NCBI GenBank assembly: GCA_027307335.1
Contig: DAHUXD010000033.1
Coordinates: 30,574-94,573, forward strand
Length of the DNA stretch: 64,000 nucleotides
DNA from: Acidobacteriota bacterium
GTDB lineage: Bacteria > Acidobacteriota > Thermoanaerobaculia > UBA5066 > Gp7-AA6
Direction of reading: 5' to 3'
The position numbers and the translations under genes were made by a program. The notes beneath the pieces are model-generated. The model saw nothing but the letters and a program-made list of their open reading frames with translations, was not told the DNA's origin and searched no databases. Below are positions 8,837 to 17,226 of the stretch, piece by piece. Within the stretch, counting starts at the first letter, position 1; every line of letters starts with the position of its first letter.

Positions 8837-10449
8837 AACGACTGACTTCCACGACCCTCTTGCTGTCCGCTCTTCTGGCGGGAGGGTGCGCCTCCACCTC
8901 GTATCTCGCCAAGGTCAACGACGACAAGATCACCGGAACGGACCTGAAGGACGAGTTCCAGCGCAAGCACGGCGGCCACCAGAAGTTCCTGCTTGGAGAG
9001 TCGGAAACGCGCCAGTTCCTGAACGTCGTCATCGACGAGAAGCTCCTCATGCAGGAGTCCTATCGGCTCGACCTGGAGTCGATCCCGACGATCCAGAAGG
9101 CAGTGGAGGACTACGCCTCGAACCGGGCGGCCGACCATCTCCTGAAGGTCGAGATCGAGGACAAGGCCGATCCGACGCCCGAGCAGGTGAAGGAAGTGTG
9201 GGAGAAGGAGACGACGCTCTTCTACCAGGGGCGGCAGATCGTCAGCGACACGAAGCAGGAGGCCGACGAGGTCTACATGCAGCTCCTCTTCGGAGCGGAC
9301 TTCGAGCAACTCGCCCGCGCCTGCTCGATCGTGCCCTCATGGATCCAGGGCGGGCGGCTCTCGTGGGCCGGCTGGGGGTCCATGGAGCCGTCCTGGGAGA
9401 AAGTGGTCCACTCGCTCGCGCCCGGCGAGACGAGCGAGGTCTTCGAGGGACCGAAGGGATGGGAGATCTTCCAGCTCGAGCAGATCCAGGGAGCGGAGCG
9501 GCCGGACTTCGCGCAGTCCTCCAAGCGGATCGAGGGAATCCTCAAGAGCCGGATGCTCAAGCAGAGGAAGCAGGAGCTCTCGGACTACCTCTGGACCAAG
9601 TACCACGCGAAGCAGGTCCTTCCGCATCTCGGCCTTCGCGAGCTCGCCGACGCCATGAACAAGAATCCGGACGGGCCGATCGCCACGTGGGACGGGGGCA
9701 GCCTCAGCGTGAAGCAGTTCGTGTCGGGCCTCGAGCGCAACGACTTCGAAGGCCTGCCGCCGGGCCGCGCCGAGGCCGAGGTGGAGAAGCAGCTCCGGCA
9801 GACCGTCAACGCGCCCCTCGCGGTGGTCGAGGCCCGCGCGCGGGGCTACGAGAAGATCCCGTCGGTGGAGGAAGCGACCAAGGTGCGTCAGGAAGACTTG
9901 ATGGAGAACGCGCTCTATGCCGACTACATTACCAAGGACGTCGCCGTCAGCGACTCGGAGATCCAGGCCTACTACGAGGCGCACAAGGCCGACTTCATGA
10001 CACCGGAGAAGCGGCGCGTGTCCCAGATCGTCGTTCCGACGAAGGAGGACGCCGAAGCCATCCGGAAGGAGATCGCGGACGGCCAAGCGTTCGAGTCCCT
10101 CGTGAGTCGCTCGACCGACGCCGACTCGGCCAAGAAGAAGGGCGACCTCGGCTGGATCACGGCAAAGGATGCCAAGGGCGAGTTAGACGCGGTCTTCACG
10201 CTGGCGAGCGACCAGGTCTCGGCGCCGATCCAGTCGAAGTTCGGCTTCCACCTCATCAAGGTCACCGAGATCGTTCCGCCCAAGCCGATGTCGTTCCAAC
10301 AGGCGAAGCCGCAGATCAAGGAGAAGCTCCTCGATCAGAAGAAGCGCGAGCAGCGAAAGGTCTGGATCCAGAAGCTCCGCCAGGCCGCCACGATCGAGAT
10401 CAACAACGCCGGGATCAGCGCGTTCGTGAAGGCCAACTCGCCTTCGTGA
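8833..10449 (+). CDS. Lipoprotein peptidyl-prolyl isomerase with two parvulin-like regions
   Basis: A 538-residue lipoprotein (lipobox AGGC, Cys19) of the SurA/PpiC chaperone class. An N-terminal helical chaperone region is followed by a degenerate parvulin-like region (about residues 140-220) and, after a second helical stretch, a better parvulin domain (about 390-480) with QIVVPTKEDAEAI, GDLGWI and SKFGFHLIKV. The start is the ATG overlapping the previous stop, directly before the lipoprotein signal. It probably folds exported proteins on the periplasmic side. In the Geobacter osc cluster a prolyl-isomerase chaperone (OscH, from memory) is required for OmcS nanowires; its presence here strengthens that comparison. 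Confidence 0.88.
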   Translation: MKRLTSTTLLLSALLAGGCASTSYLAKVNDDKITGTDLKDEFQRKHGGHQKFLLGESETRQFLNVVIDEKLLMQESYRLDLESIPTIQKAVEDYASNRAADHLLKVEIEDKADPTPEQVKEVWEKETTLFYQGRQIVSDTKQEADEVYMQLLFGADFEQLARACSIVPSWIQGGRLSWAGWGSMEPSWEKVVHSLAPGETSEVFEGPKGWEIFQLEQIQGAERPDFAQSSKRIEGILKSRMLKQRKQELSDYLWTKYHAKQVLPHLGLRELADAMNKNPDGPIATWDGGSLSVKQFVSGLERNDFEGLPPGRAEAEVEKQLRQTVNAPLAVVEARARGYEKIPSVEEATKVRQEDLMENALYADYITKDVAVSDSEIQAYYEAHKADFMTPEKRRVSQIVVPTKEDAEAIRKEIADGQAFESLVSRSTDADSAKKKGDLGWITAKDAKGELDAVFTLASDQVSAPIQSKFGFHLIKVTEIVPPKPMSFQQAKPQIKEKLLDQKKREQRKVWIQKLRQAATIEINNAGISAFVKANSPS

Positions 10450-10481
10450 TCGCTCGAGAACATTCAGAAGGGAGAACGTCC

Positions 10482-11291
10482 ATGAAATTGCCCACCCTCG
10501 TCGCCCTGCTCCTGGCCGGAGCCGTTGCCGGCCTGGCCGTGCCCGCTCCCGCTCCGCAACAGCCGAAACCGGCTTCCGCGAAGGCTCCGGCCCCGGCGCC
10601 GCCCGCTGCGGCGCCTTCCGAGGTGACCGGCACCGTCGTCGACACGATGGACTCCGGCGGCTACACGTACCTGAAGCTCAAGACCGCGGGCGGCGAGGTC
10701 TGGGCGGCCGTGAACAAGGTCGACGTGAAGAAGGGCTCCACCGCGACCGTCGCGAACGCGATGCTGATGGAAAACTTCGAGAGCAAGACCCTCAACCGCA
10801 AGTTCGACAAGATCTACTTCGGCACGCTCGCCGGGGCCGGATCGCCGGCGGCCGCCGGCGGAGCCCTGCCGCCGGGACACCCCGCCGTCGGCGGCCAGGA
10901 CGCCGGAGCGGCCGTCGCCGCGCAGCACGCCGCCGCCGCCCTGGGCCCGGCCGACGCCGGCCCACCGATCAAGGTCTCGAAAGCGTCCGGCGCGAACGGC
11001 CGGACGGTCGCAGAGATCTACGCGCAGAAAGCGGCGCTGAAGGACAAGACGGTCGTCCTGCACGGCAAGGTCGTGAAGTTCCTTCCCGAGATCATGGGCA
11101 AGAACTGGATCCACGTGCGCGACGGCTCGGGTTCGGTCGCGGACAAGAACGACGACATGACGGTGACGACGAAGGACACGGTCGCCGTGGGGGACGTCGC
11201 GACGGTCACCGGGACGGTCCGGCTCGACAAGAACTTCGGCGCCGGATACGCCTACCCCGTCATGATCGAGGACGCCAAGGTCACGAAGTGA
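10482..11291 (+). CDS. Exported NrfJ-like OB-fold protein
   Basis: A 269-residue protein with signal peptide (residues 1-22) and an Ala/Pro linker. Two OB-fold-like regions follow: one with GTVVDTMDSGGYTYLKLKT and VWAAV, and one with HGKVVKF, IMGKNWIHVRDGSG and VTGTVRLDKNFG. These signatures match NrfJ-related proteins often encoded beside multihaem cytochromes. An AAGGGAG lies before the ATG. It is the last gene of the cytochrome set before the glycosyltransferases and probably assists cytochrome or metal handling in the periplasm; the exact role is unknown. Confidence 0.75.
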   Translation: MKLPTLVALLLAGAVAGLAVPAPAPQQPKPASAKAPAPAPPAAAPSEVTGTVVDTMDSGGYTYLKLKTAGGEVWAAVNKVDVKKGSTATVANAMLMENFESKTLNRKFDKIYFGTLAGAGSPAAAGGALPPGHPAVGGQDAGAAVAAQHAAAALGPADAGPPIKVSKASGANGRTVAEIYAQKAALKDKTVVLHGKVVKFLPEIMGKNWIHVRDGSGSVADKNDDMTVTTKDTVAVGDVATVTGTVRLDKNFGAGYAYPVMIEDAKVTK

Positions 11292-11318
11292 GGCGATTCG
11301 CCAACTAGGGAGATCGCC

Positions 11319-12959
11319 ATGGCCCTGACCGCTGTTGCGCCCGTCGACGGTGCGGCCGCAACCCGCGTCATCGATCGCGAACGCCGCACGGTGTCGTCTC
11401 TCGTCGCTTGGCTCGCGGTCTGCTTCGTCATTCTGGTCGCCGCCACGATCCGAGTGCGCCTTCTCGACGTTCCGTTCGAGCGGGACGAGGGCGAGTACGC
11501 GTACCAGGGCGCGCTCGTCCTGTCGGGGATTCCGCCATACCGAATGGTCTATACGCAGAAGCTCCCGGGCACGCATCTCGTGTACGCCTTGTCGATGGCC
11601 GTGTTCGGGCAGACGATCCCGGGAGCCCGAGTCGTCCTCGTCATCGCTACCGCCGCGACGGCCCTCAGCGTGTTCCTTCTCGGTCGCCGGTTCTTCTCTC
11701 CCGTAGGAGCAGCCGGCGCCGCGGCCGCCTATGCGGTCTTCTCACTCTCGACGGAACTGCTCGGGCCATTCGGTCACGCCACGCATTTCGTCGCTCTCTT
11801 CGCGGTCTGGGGACTCCTGACGCTTTCGATTGCGATCGAACGCAGTCGGGATGTGCTCTATCTCCTGTCCGGATTTCTCCTCGGGCTCGGAATCCTGATG
11901 AAACAGCACGGCGCGTTTTTCCTCGTTGCCGCGGCCGTCTGGATCGCGACAGGGTCACGAGGAAGAAGGCTTTGGAATTTCGGCCTCGTCGTGGCTGGAA
12001 GCGCCCTTCCACTGTTGCTGCTCGGCCTCTGGTTTGCCCTCGTGGGAAGCCTCGGCGATGCCTGGTACTGGGTCGTCCGCTACGCGAGCGCTTACGGGAC
12101 GATGCAGAGCCTTCAAGAAGGCTGGAGGAACCTCGTGTCGGTTGCATCGGCGTTCCTTCCGCAAGCGATTTTGCTGTGGCTCCTCGCCGCGGGCGGCGCA
12201 GCCCTCCTCCTCACCCGGCGCTTCGCCGGGACGACACGCATCCGCCTCGGAGCGCTGGCCCTACTCTCTTTTCTCGCCGTCTGTCCGGGGCTCTACTTTC
12301 GGGAGCACTACTTCCTTCTCTTCCTTCCCGCCGCCGCCCTCCTCGTCGGCTCGTCGGCGGACGCACTCGGCGCAATCCGCGGAAACGGACCGGTGATCGC
12401 GGCCGTGGCCGTTATCGTCGGATGCGGCCAGGCCCTCTGGGCTCAGCGTGAGATCTTCTTCCGAGCGTCGCCCGACGAGGTGTCGCGACTCATCTACGCG
12501 CCGAACCTGTTTCCGGAGTCGTACGAGATCGCTCGCTACATTCGGAACCACACGAAGACGGATGACACGATCGTCGTGTTCGGCTCGGAGCCGCAGATTC
12601 CCTTTTATGCGCATCGTCGTTCCGCGACCGGGTTTGTCTTCGTGTATCCGCTCATGCAGACGCACGGCGACACGCACGCGATGCAGGAAAGGATGGTGCG
12701 CGAGGTCGAGTCGGCTCGGCCCGCCTACGCCGTCCTCATCAAAGCGCCGACGAGCTGGCTCGAGCAGCCGGACTCCGACCACTTCATGCAGGACTGGGCC
12801 GTGCGGTACCTCGACCAGAACTACACGCTTGCGGGCCAGGTGCTCGTGACCGACCGCGGAAGCCGCTACCTGTGGGACGAGGCGGCGCTCCAGACTCCCG
12901 TCGGTGACGCCAGTCAGGCGCTGGTCATGCGCCGGAGGGATCTTGCACCCGGCCACTGA
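11319..12959 (+). CDS. GT-C fold membrane glycosyltransferase (ArnT/PMT-like)
   Basis: A 546-residue polytopic membrane protein. After the first transmembrane helix it has an acidic motif (FERDEGEYAYQG) typical of the catalytic loop in GT39/GT83-type enzymes using polyprenyl-phosphate sugars. Around nine to eleven hydrophobic segments follow, then a C-terminal soluble domain. A GGGAG lies before the ATG, 27 bases after the preceding operon, so read-through is possible. It overlaps the next glycosyltransferase gene. The donor and acceptor cannot be told. Confidence 0.8.
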   Translation: MALTAVAPVDGAAATRVIDRERRTVSSLVAWLAVCFVILVAATIRVRLLDVPFERDEGEYAYQGALVLSGIPPYRMVYTQKLPGTHLVYALSMAVFGQTIPGARVVLVIATAATALSVFLLGRRFFSPVGAAGAAAAYAVFSLSTELLGPFGHATHFVALFAVWGLLTLSIAIERSRDVLYLLSGFLLGLGILMKQHGAFFLVAAAVWIATGSRGRRLWNFGLVVAGSALPLLLLGLWFALVGSLGDAWYWVVRYASAYGTMQSLQEGWRNLVSVASAFLPQAILLWLLAAGGAALLLTRRFAGTTRIRLGALALLSFLAVCPGLYFREHYFLLFLPAAALLVGSSADALGAIRGNGPVIAAVAVIVGCGQALWAQREIFFRASPDEVSRLIYAPNLFPESYEIARYIRNHTKTDDTIVVFGSEPQIPFYAHRRSATGFVFVYPLMQTHGDTHAMQERMVREVESARPAYAVLIKAPTSWLEQPDSDHFMQDWAVRYLDQNYTLAGQVLVTDRGSRYLWDEAALQTPVGDASQALVMRRRDLAPGH

Positions 12960-14658
12960 GCCCGCGCCCACGTCTGGTGGGAGTGCGTCCAACGTTGTCG
13001 CGATTGGCCTCGTCCTGCTCGTCGCAGCGCTCTACGCCCGCACGTTTCAGTTCGCCGCCCAGGGCGACTACGACGACGACGAGTACGTCTACACCAACGT
13101 CGACGTGCTACAGGGAGTGACGGCCGAGGGTGTCCGCTGGGCCGTGACTGCGTACCACGCGGCGAACTGGCATCCGCTGACGTGGATTTCGCACATGACC
13201 GACGTCGAACTCTTCGGGCGAGAACCGGGGCCGCACCATCTCGTCAATGCGGGATTCCACGCCGCGAACGCAGTCCTGCTCTTCTTCGTGCTGAGGGTGG
13301 CGACGGGAGCCTTCTGGCCGAGCGCGATAGTTGCCGCCCTTTTCGCGGTCCACCCGCTCAACGTCGAAAGCGTCGCGTGGATCTCGCAACGCAAGAGCGT
13401 GCTCTCGACCCTCTTCCTCTTTCTCGCGATGGGTGCCTACGTATCCTGGACGCGGCACCGCGGGTTAGGCCGGGCAAGCCTCGTCGTGCTCCTGCTCGCT
13501 CTCGGGCTGCTGGCGAAGCCCATGCTCGTCACGGCGCCGCTGCTTTTCCTCGTGCTGGACTTCTGGCCTCTGAAAAGGCTCGAGTCACTTTCGGACCTGC
13601 GGCCGCGCCTGCTCGAGAAGATCCCGCTCTTCGCCGTCGCGGCGGGTTCGAGCGCGGCGACACTGATCGCGCAGAAGGCCGGAGGCGCCGTCGCATCGAC
13701 CACCGACTATCCGATCGTCGAGCGGATCGCCAACGCGCTCGTGTCCACGGTGCTGTACCTGCGCGACGCGGCGTGGCCAGGAAGGCTCGCCTGCTTTTAC
13801 CCCCACCCGGCCTCGATCGGCGAGCGCACGAGTCTCCTCGAGGCGTTCGGCGCGCTCATCCTTCTGCTCGTGTTCACTGTCCTGGCCGTCGTCTCCCGGC
13901 GAACGCGTCCCTGGCTCCTCTTTGGTTGGACGTGGTTTCTGATCGCGCTCGCGCCCGTCATCGGCCTGATCCAGGTGGGCTCGCAGTCCCGCGCCGACCG
14001 CTACATGTACGTTCCGATGATCGGGATCCTCGTCGGCGTCGTTTGGGAGATCGCGTCGCGAGCCGGCGAGAACCTGGCCGCCCGAAGAGCCGCGGCGCTC
14101 GCGGGCGCGGCGACACTCGCGATCTTCGCCGCCATCGCGTTCGTCCAGATCGGGACCTGGCGCGACGGCGAGACGCTCAACACGCACGCGCTGCGAGTGA
14201 CGCATCGCAATTGGCTCGCGGCAAACAACCTCGGCACGTTCAAGATGAAGAAGAACGACATGGTGGGCGCGCTCGCTTCGTTCCAGGACTCCGCGCGATT
14301 CAAGACGGATTACGAGGAGGCCTACTACAACGAAGGCGTCGCCCTGAACGCCCTCGGCCGATACCCGGAGGCGGTCGAAGCCTTTCACCGCAATCTCGAT
14401 CTGGCTCCGAGGAACACGGACGGCTGGGACCACGTCGGTTATGCGCTCGTGGCTCTGAAACGATACCCGCAGGCCCTGAAGGCGTTCGAGACCGCGCTCT
14501 CTCAGAGGCCGAACGATGCCATGGCGCTCCACGGAGCGGCGGCGATGCACGACACTCTCGGCGATCGAAACGGCGCGCTCCAGTATCTCGCCCGCCTCGA
14601 GCAGGTGGACGACGTCCGCGCCATGGAGCTCCGACGGGACATGGGATTGTCGAAGTAG
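12943..14658 (+). CDS. TMTC-like membrane glycosyltransferase with C-terminal TPRs
   Basis: About 571 residues: multi-pass GT-C membrane region with an acidic loop (DYDDDEYVYTN) and WHPLTWISHMTD, HPLNVESVAWISQRK and SRADRYMYVP motifs seen in the TMTC family of O-mannosyltransferases, followed by about four TPR units (residues 430-571). A TTG preceded by GGAGG is chosen as start; a GTG 39 bases upstream (12904) is the alternative. Either start lies inside the end of the previous gene, so the two are coupled. It probably glycosylates exported proteins or a surface polymer; the substrate is unknown. Confidence 0.78.
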   Translation: MHPATEPAPTSGGSASNVVAIGLVLLVAALYARTFQFAAQGDYDDDEYVYTNVDVLQGVTAEGVRWAVTAYHAANWHPLTWISHMTDVELFGREPGPHHLVNAGFHAANAVLLFFVLRVATGAFWPSAIVAALFAVHPLNVESVAWISQRKSVLSTLFLFLAMGAYVSWTRHRGLGRASLVVLLLALGLLAKPMLVTAPLLFLVLDFWPLKRLESLSDLRPRLLEKIPLFAVAAGSSAATLIAQKAGGAVASTTDYPIVERIANALVSTVLYLRDAAWPGRLACFYPHPASIGERTSLLEAFGALILLLVFTVLAVVSRRTRPWLLFGWTWFLIALAPVIGLIQVGSQSRADRYMYVPMIGILVGVVWEIASRAGENLAARRAAALAGAATLAIFAAIAFVQIGTWRDGETLNTHALRVTHRNWLAANNLGTFKMKKNDMVGALASFQDSARFKTDYEEAYYNEGVALNALGRYPEAVEAFHRNLDLAPRNTDGWDHVGYALVALKRYPQALKAFETALSQRPNDAMALHGAAAMHDTLGDRNGALQYLARLEQVDDVRAMELRRDMGLSK

Positions 14659-14721
14659 CCGCCTCCGGGGAACGTTCCCGGCCGGTGGACTTCGATCGAT
14701 CGAAGCCGTCCTAAACCAGCA

Positions 14722-15028
14722 CTAAGGGGTCTCGACCTCCCCCACCACACCCGCGACGTCCTCCAGAAGATTCAGCGAGCCGTGGTCCGTCAGGTCGAGG
14801 TGGAGCGGCGTCAGCGAGATGTACTTCTCCGCCACCGACGACAGGTCGGTCCTCTGCTCGATGTCGCCCTTCCGCGGCGTCGCGCCGATCCAGTAGTACG
14901 GGCGGCCGCGCGGGTCGATCTTTACGTCCTCGCCGTAGCGCCGCCAGCCGAGGCGACCGACGCGCACGCCCCTCGGCGCGCCCGCGGGGACGTTGACGTT
15001 GACGAGGGTGCCCGGCCGCAGCGGCTCC
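14722..15028 (-). pseudogene. Truncated duplicate of the surE 3' end
   Basis: The frame encodes the last about 100 residues of SurE (DPRGRPYYWIGATP, AEKYISLTPLHLDLTDHGS, LNLLEDVAGVVG) and closely matches the C terminus of the intact surE about 870 bases away, with a short in-frame deletion after GEDV and scattered substitutions. The catalytic N-terminal half (the DD and NDD motifs) is absent, and no start codon or ribosome site precedes it. It is a gene remnant from a partial duplication. Confidence 0.8.
14738..15025. repeat. Diverged direct repeat, copy 1 (surE 3' end)
   Basis: About 290 bases that align with 15604-15898 at high but imperfect similarity, both in the same orientation. The pair brackets the TonB-C-like gene, suggesting duplication of the surE 3' end followed or accompanied by acquisition of that gene. 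Confidence 0.75.
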
Positions 15029-15031
15029 CCT

Positions 15032-15484
15032 TCACTCCCCCGACACGTCGAAAAACAGGGGAATCCTGATCGGATACGGAACGGCGACTCCGTCTCGTGT
15101 CGCCGGCGAATACCGCCACTCCGCGACGGCCGCGAGGGAGTTCGTGATCATGTCGGGATCGCTCGCCCTGAGCACCTTCAGATCAGTCACGGACCCGTCC
15201 GTCTGAACCGTACCCTCCACGCATGCGAAGGCCGGTGACGAGTCTGTCGGGTGCTTTGGGTCGATGCTGTAAAGGAGTTGTGGCGGCGTCATCGTCGGAT
15301 CAGGGCTTGCGGTCTCGGGTCCACAAACATCCCCGGGCAATGTCGGTTGCGGCCCGCCGACTAGAGATGCGCAGGCCGCCGAGCTTAGAGACCCAACCGT
15401 TCCAATGGCGACCAACAGCCAGAACGCCGCCCTTGCCGGGTGGAAAGCCGCAGCGATGTGACCGTTCGCGGAGTTGGAGTTCAT
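15032..15484 (-). CDS. Small exported TonB C-terminal-domain-like protein
   Basis: A 150-residue protein with a hydrophobic N-terminal segment ending at a Cys (SSAAC), perhaps a non-canonical lipobox, then a domain with VEGTVQTDGSVTDLKVL and AVAEWRYSPATRDGVAVP, the classic TonB C-terminal signature. TonB C domains contact outer-membrane receptors, but stand-alone versions are common in Acidobacteria-like genomes with unknown partners. It lies between a surE fragment and the intact surE. The start has only a weak adjacent AGGG, so the N terminus is uncertain. Confidence 0.7.
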   Translation of the reverse strand: MNSNSANGHIAAAFHPARAAFWLLVAIGTVGSLSSAACASLVGGPQPTLPGDVCGPETASPDPTMTPPQLLYSIDPKHPTDSSPAFACVEGTVQTDGSVTDLKVLRASDPDMITNSLAAVAEWRYSPATRDGVAVPYPIRIPLFFDVSGE

Positions 15485-15593
15485 CCCTGCGGCCCCGAAG
15501 GCTCCATGTCGATCTCCTCCCGAATCTTGCTCACCCGGGACTCTCCAAATCGCGCGTTGAAGGACTGAACGGGCGCCGCCTCCAACTCCTGCC

Positions 15594-16355
15594 TCACTCG
15601 ATCGCCCCCACCACGCCCGCCACGTCCTCCAGCAGGTTCAGCGACCCGTAGTCCGTCAAATCCAGGTGCAGCGGCGTCATCGAGATGTACTTCTCCGCCA
15701 CCGCCGAGAGATCGGTCCCCTGCTCGATGTCGCCCTTCGGCGGCGTCGCGCCGATCCAGTAGTACGGCCGGCCGCGCGGGTCCCTCTTCTCGATGACGTC
15801 CTCGCCGTAGCGGCGCCGGCCCAGCCGCGCGACGCGCACGCCCTTCGGCGAGCCCGCGGGGACGTTGACGTTGACGAGCGTCCCCGGCGGCAGCGGCGTC
15901 TCGAGCAGGTGCCGGGCGAGGCGGATCGCGAAGGCGGCCGCCGCGTCGAACGTGAAGCCCGTCTCGATCTCCTGCGAGATCGCGACCGACGGGATGCCGA
16001 TGAGCGTGCCCTCGAACGCGGCGGAGACCGTGCCCGAGTACGTCACGTCGTCGCCGAGGTTCAGGCCCAGGTTGATGCCGGAGACGAGGAGGCGCGGCCG
16101 CTCGTCCTTCAGGAGATGGAGCACGCCCCAGTTGACGCAGTCGGTCGGCGTACCGTCCACGGACCAGCGCTGCGGGCCGACCATCTTCGCGCGGAGCGGA
16201 TGGTGGAGCGTGAGCGAGTGGCCGGCGGCGCTGCGCTCCTGGTCGGGCGCGACGGTGAAGACGTCGCCGACCTCGGAGAGCGCGGCCGCGAGCCGCTCGA
16301 TGCCCTCCGTGAAGACGCCGTCGTCGTTGGTGACGAGGATCCGCGGGCGCGTCAT
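15594..16355 (-). CDS. surE: 5'/3'-nucleotidase SurE
   Basis: A 253-residue protein, the usual length for SurE. The N terminus carries ILVTNDDGVFTEGI with the metal-binding paired Asp, then VAPDQERSAAGHSLTL and SGINLGLNLGDDVTYSGTV, all family signatures. SurE is a metal-dependent phosphatase acting on nucleoside monophosphates during stress or stationary phase. Its ATG overlaps the TGA of the PspC-domain gene by four bases, so queD, pspC and surE form a tight operon read on the minus strand. Confidence 0.95.
   Translation of the reverse strand: MTRPRILVTNDDGVFTEGIERLAAALSEVGDVFTVAPDQERSAAGHSLTLHHPLRAKMVGPQRWSVDGTPTDCVNWGVLHLLKDERPRLLVSGINLGLNLGDDVTYSGTVSAAFEGTLIGIPSVAISQEIETGFTFDAAAAFAIRLARHLLETPLPPGTLVNVNVPAGSPKGVRVARLGRRRYGEDVIEKRDPRGRPYYWIGATPPKGDIEQGTDLSAVAEKYISMTPLHLDLTDYGSLNLLEDVAGVVGAIE
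15604..15898. repeat. Diverged direct repeat, copy 2 (within intact surE)
   Basis: The parental copy of the duplicated segment, covering the C-terminal third of surE. It differs from copy 1 mainly by single substitutions and one short in-frame indel. Confidence 0.75.
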
Positions 16356-16585
16356 GCTCCCGGGGCGCCGGGTTGCACCGGGGGCGGCGGCGGCATCACG
16401 AACATCAGGATGACGTACGCGAGAATGCCCGGGAACGCGACCGACACGATCGAGACCAGCACGTAGGCCACGCGCACGACGGTCGGGTCGAGCTCGAAGT
16501 ACTCGGCGAGACCGCCGCACACGCCCGCGATCATCTTGTGCTGCCGCGAGCGGGTCAGGCGGCGCTTCGGTTCGGTGCCGTTCAT
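16352..16585 (-). CDS. Small PspC-domain membrane protein
   Basis: A 77-residue protein with the PspC signature: RLTRSRQHKMIAGVCGGLAE, then YFELDPTVVRV and one hydrophobic segment (about residues 40-65), ending in a Pro-rich tail. Such proteins are inner-membrane modulators linked to envelope stress. AAGGAGG lies seven bases before the ATG, and the gene overlaps both neighbours by four bases. Confidence 0.88.
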   Translation of the reverse strand: MNGTEPKRRLTRSRQHKMIAGVCGGLAEYFELDPTVVRVAYVLVSIVSVAFPGILAYVILMFVMPPPPPVQPGAPGA

Positions 16586-16998
16586 GGCGCGCCTCCTTCG
16601 TAGACGACGCTGTTTCTCTCGGTTTCCTGCAGGGCGACGCGCACGAGCCGGCCGGGCGCGACCCGGTCCGCGAGCTGCCCCCAGATCGCGACCGCGATGT
16701 TCTCGGCCGTCGGGTTGACGCCCTTCAGGAAGTCCACGTCGAAGTTCAGGTGCCGCCGGTCGAGCCGGCGCACGACCGACTCGTCCACGGCGCGCTTCAA
16801 GTGCCCGAAGTCCATGAGGTAGCCCGTCTCCGGGTCGATCTCCCCTTCGACGGTGACCGCGAGTCCGTACGTGTGGCCGTGGCCGTGCGGGTTGTTGCAC
16901 TTGTCGAAGATGCGCCGGTTGGTCGCTTCGTCCCAGTCGTCCCGGTGCAGCCGGTGGGCCGCGGCGAAGTGGGACGTGGAGACGAGGCGCACGCGCAT
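16582..16998 (-). CDS. queD: 6-carboxytetrahydropterin synthase / PTPS-family enzyme
   Basis: A 138-residue protein of the 6-pyruvoyl-tetrahydropterin synthase family. It shows the zinc ligand His15 (FAAAHRL), the catalytic Cys34 and zinc ligands His38 and His40 in CNNPHGHGHTYG, the DFGHLK motif, LDRRHLN and the PTAENIA motif. The Cys four residues before the HGH is the QueD-type arrangement for queuosine biosynthesis (7,8-dihydroneopterin triphosphate to carboxytetrahydropterin). The ATG is chosen because the region before it is non-conserved. First gene of the queD-pspC-surE operon. Confidence 0.9.
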   Translation of the reverse strand: MRVRLVSTSHFAAAHRLHRDDWDEATNRRIFDKCNNPHGHGHTYGLAVTVEGEIDPETGYLMDFGHLKRAVDESVVRRLDRRHLNFDVDFLKGVNPTAENIAVAIWGQLADRVAPGRLVRVALQETERNSVVYEGGAP

Positions 16999-17226
16999 CG
17001 CCTCGGATTCTAGCGCGCGGCCTGCGCCGCACGGGGGCCCGGCGCCGTCGGCTCCGTGCACGAATCGAGTTCGTCCGCTCGCGGACGGATCGCCCGTGTT
17101 TAACGCCCGTTCACGGGCACCCCGGTACCATCGTCCTCAGCGAACGATGCGCGTCGGCAGACCGGCCCATCTCGGCTCATCGGCGGGATCGGCGCCGGCG
17201 TTCATCATGACCCGGACGGCCGGAGC

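Noticed and set aside
14664..14681. GGGAACGTTCCC palindrome after the TMTC-like gene
   Set aside because: Symmetric and centred without a loop, no T-run; more likely chance in GC-rich DNA than a terminator.
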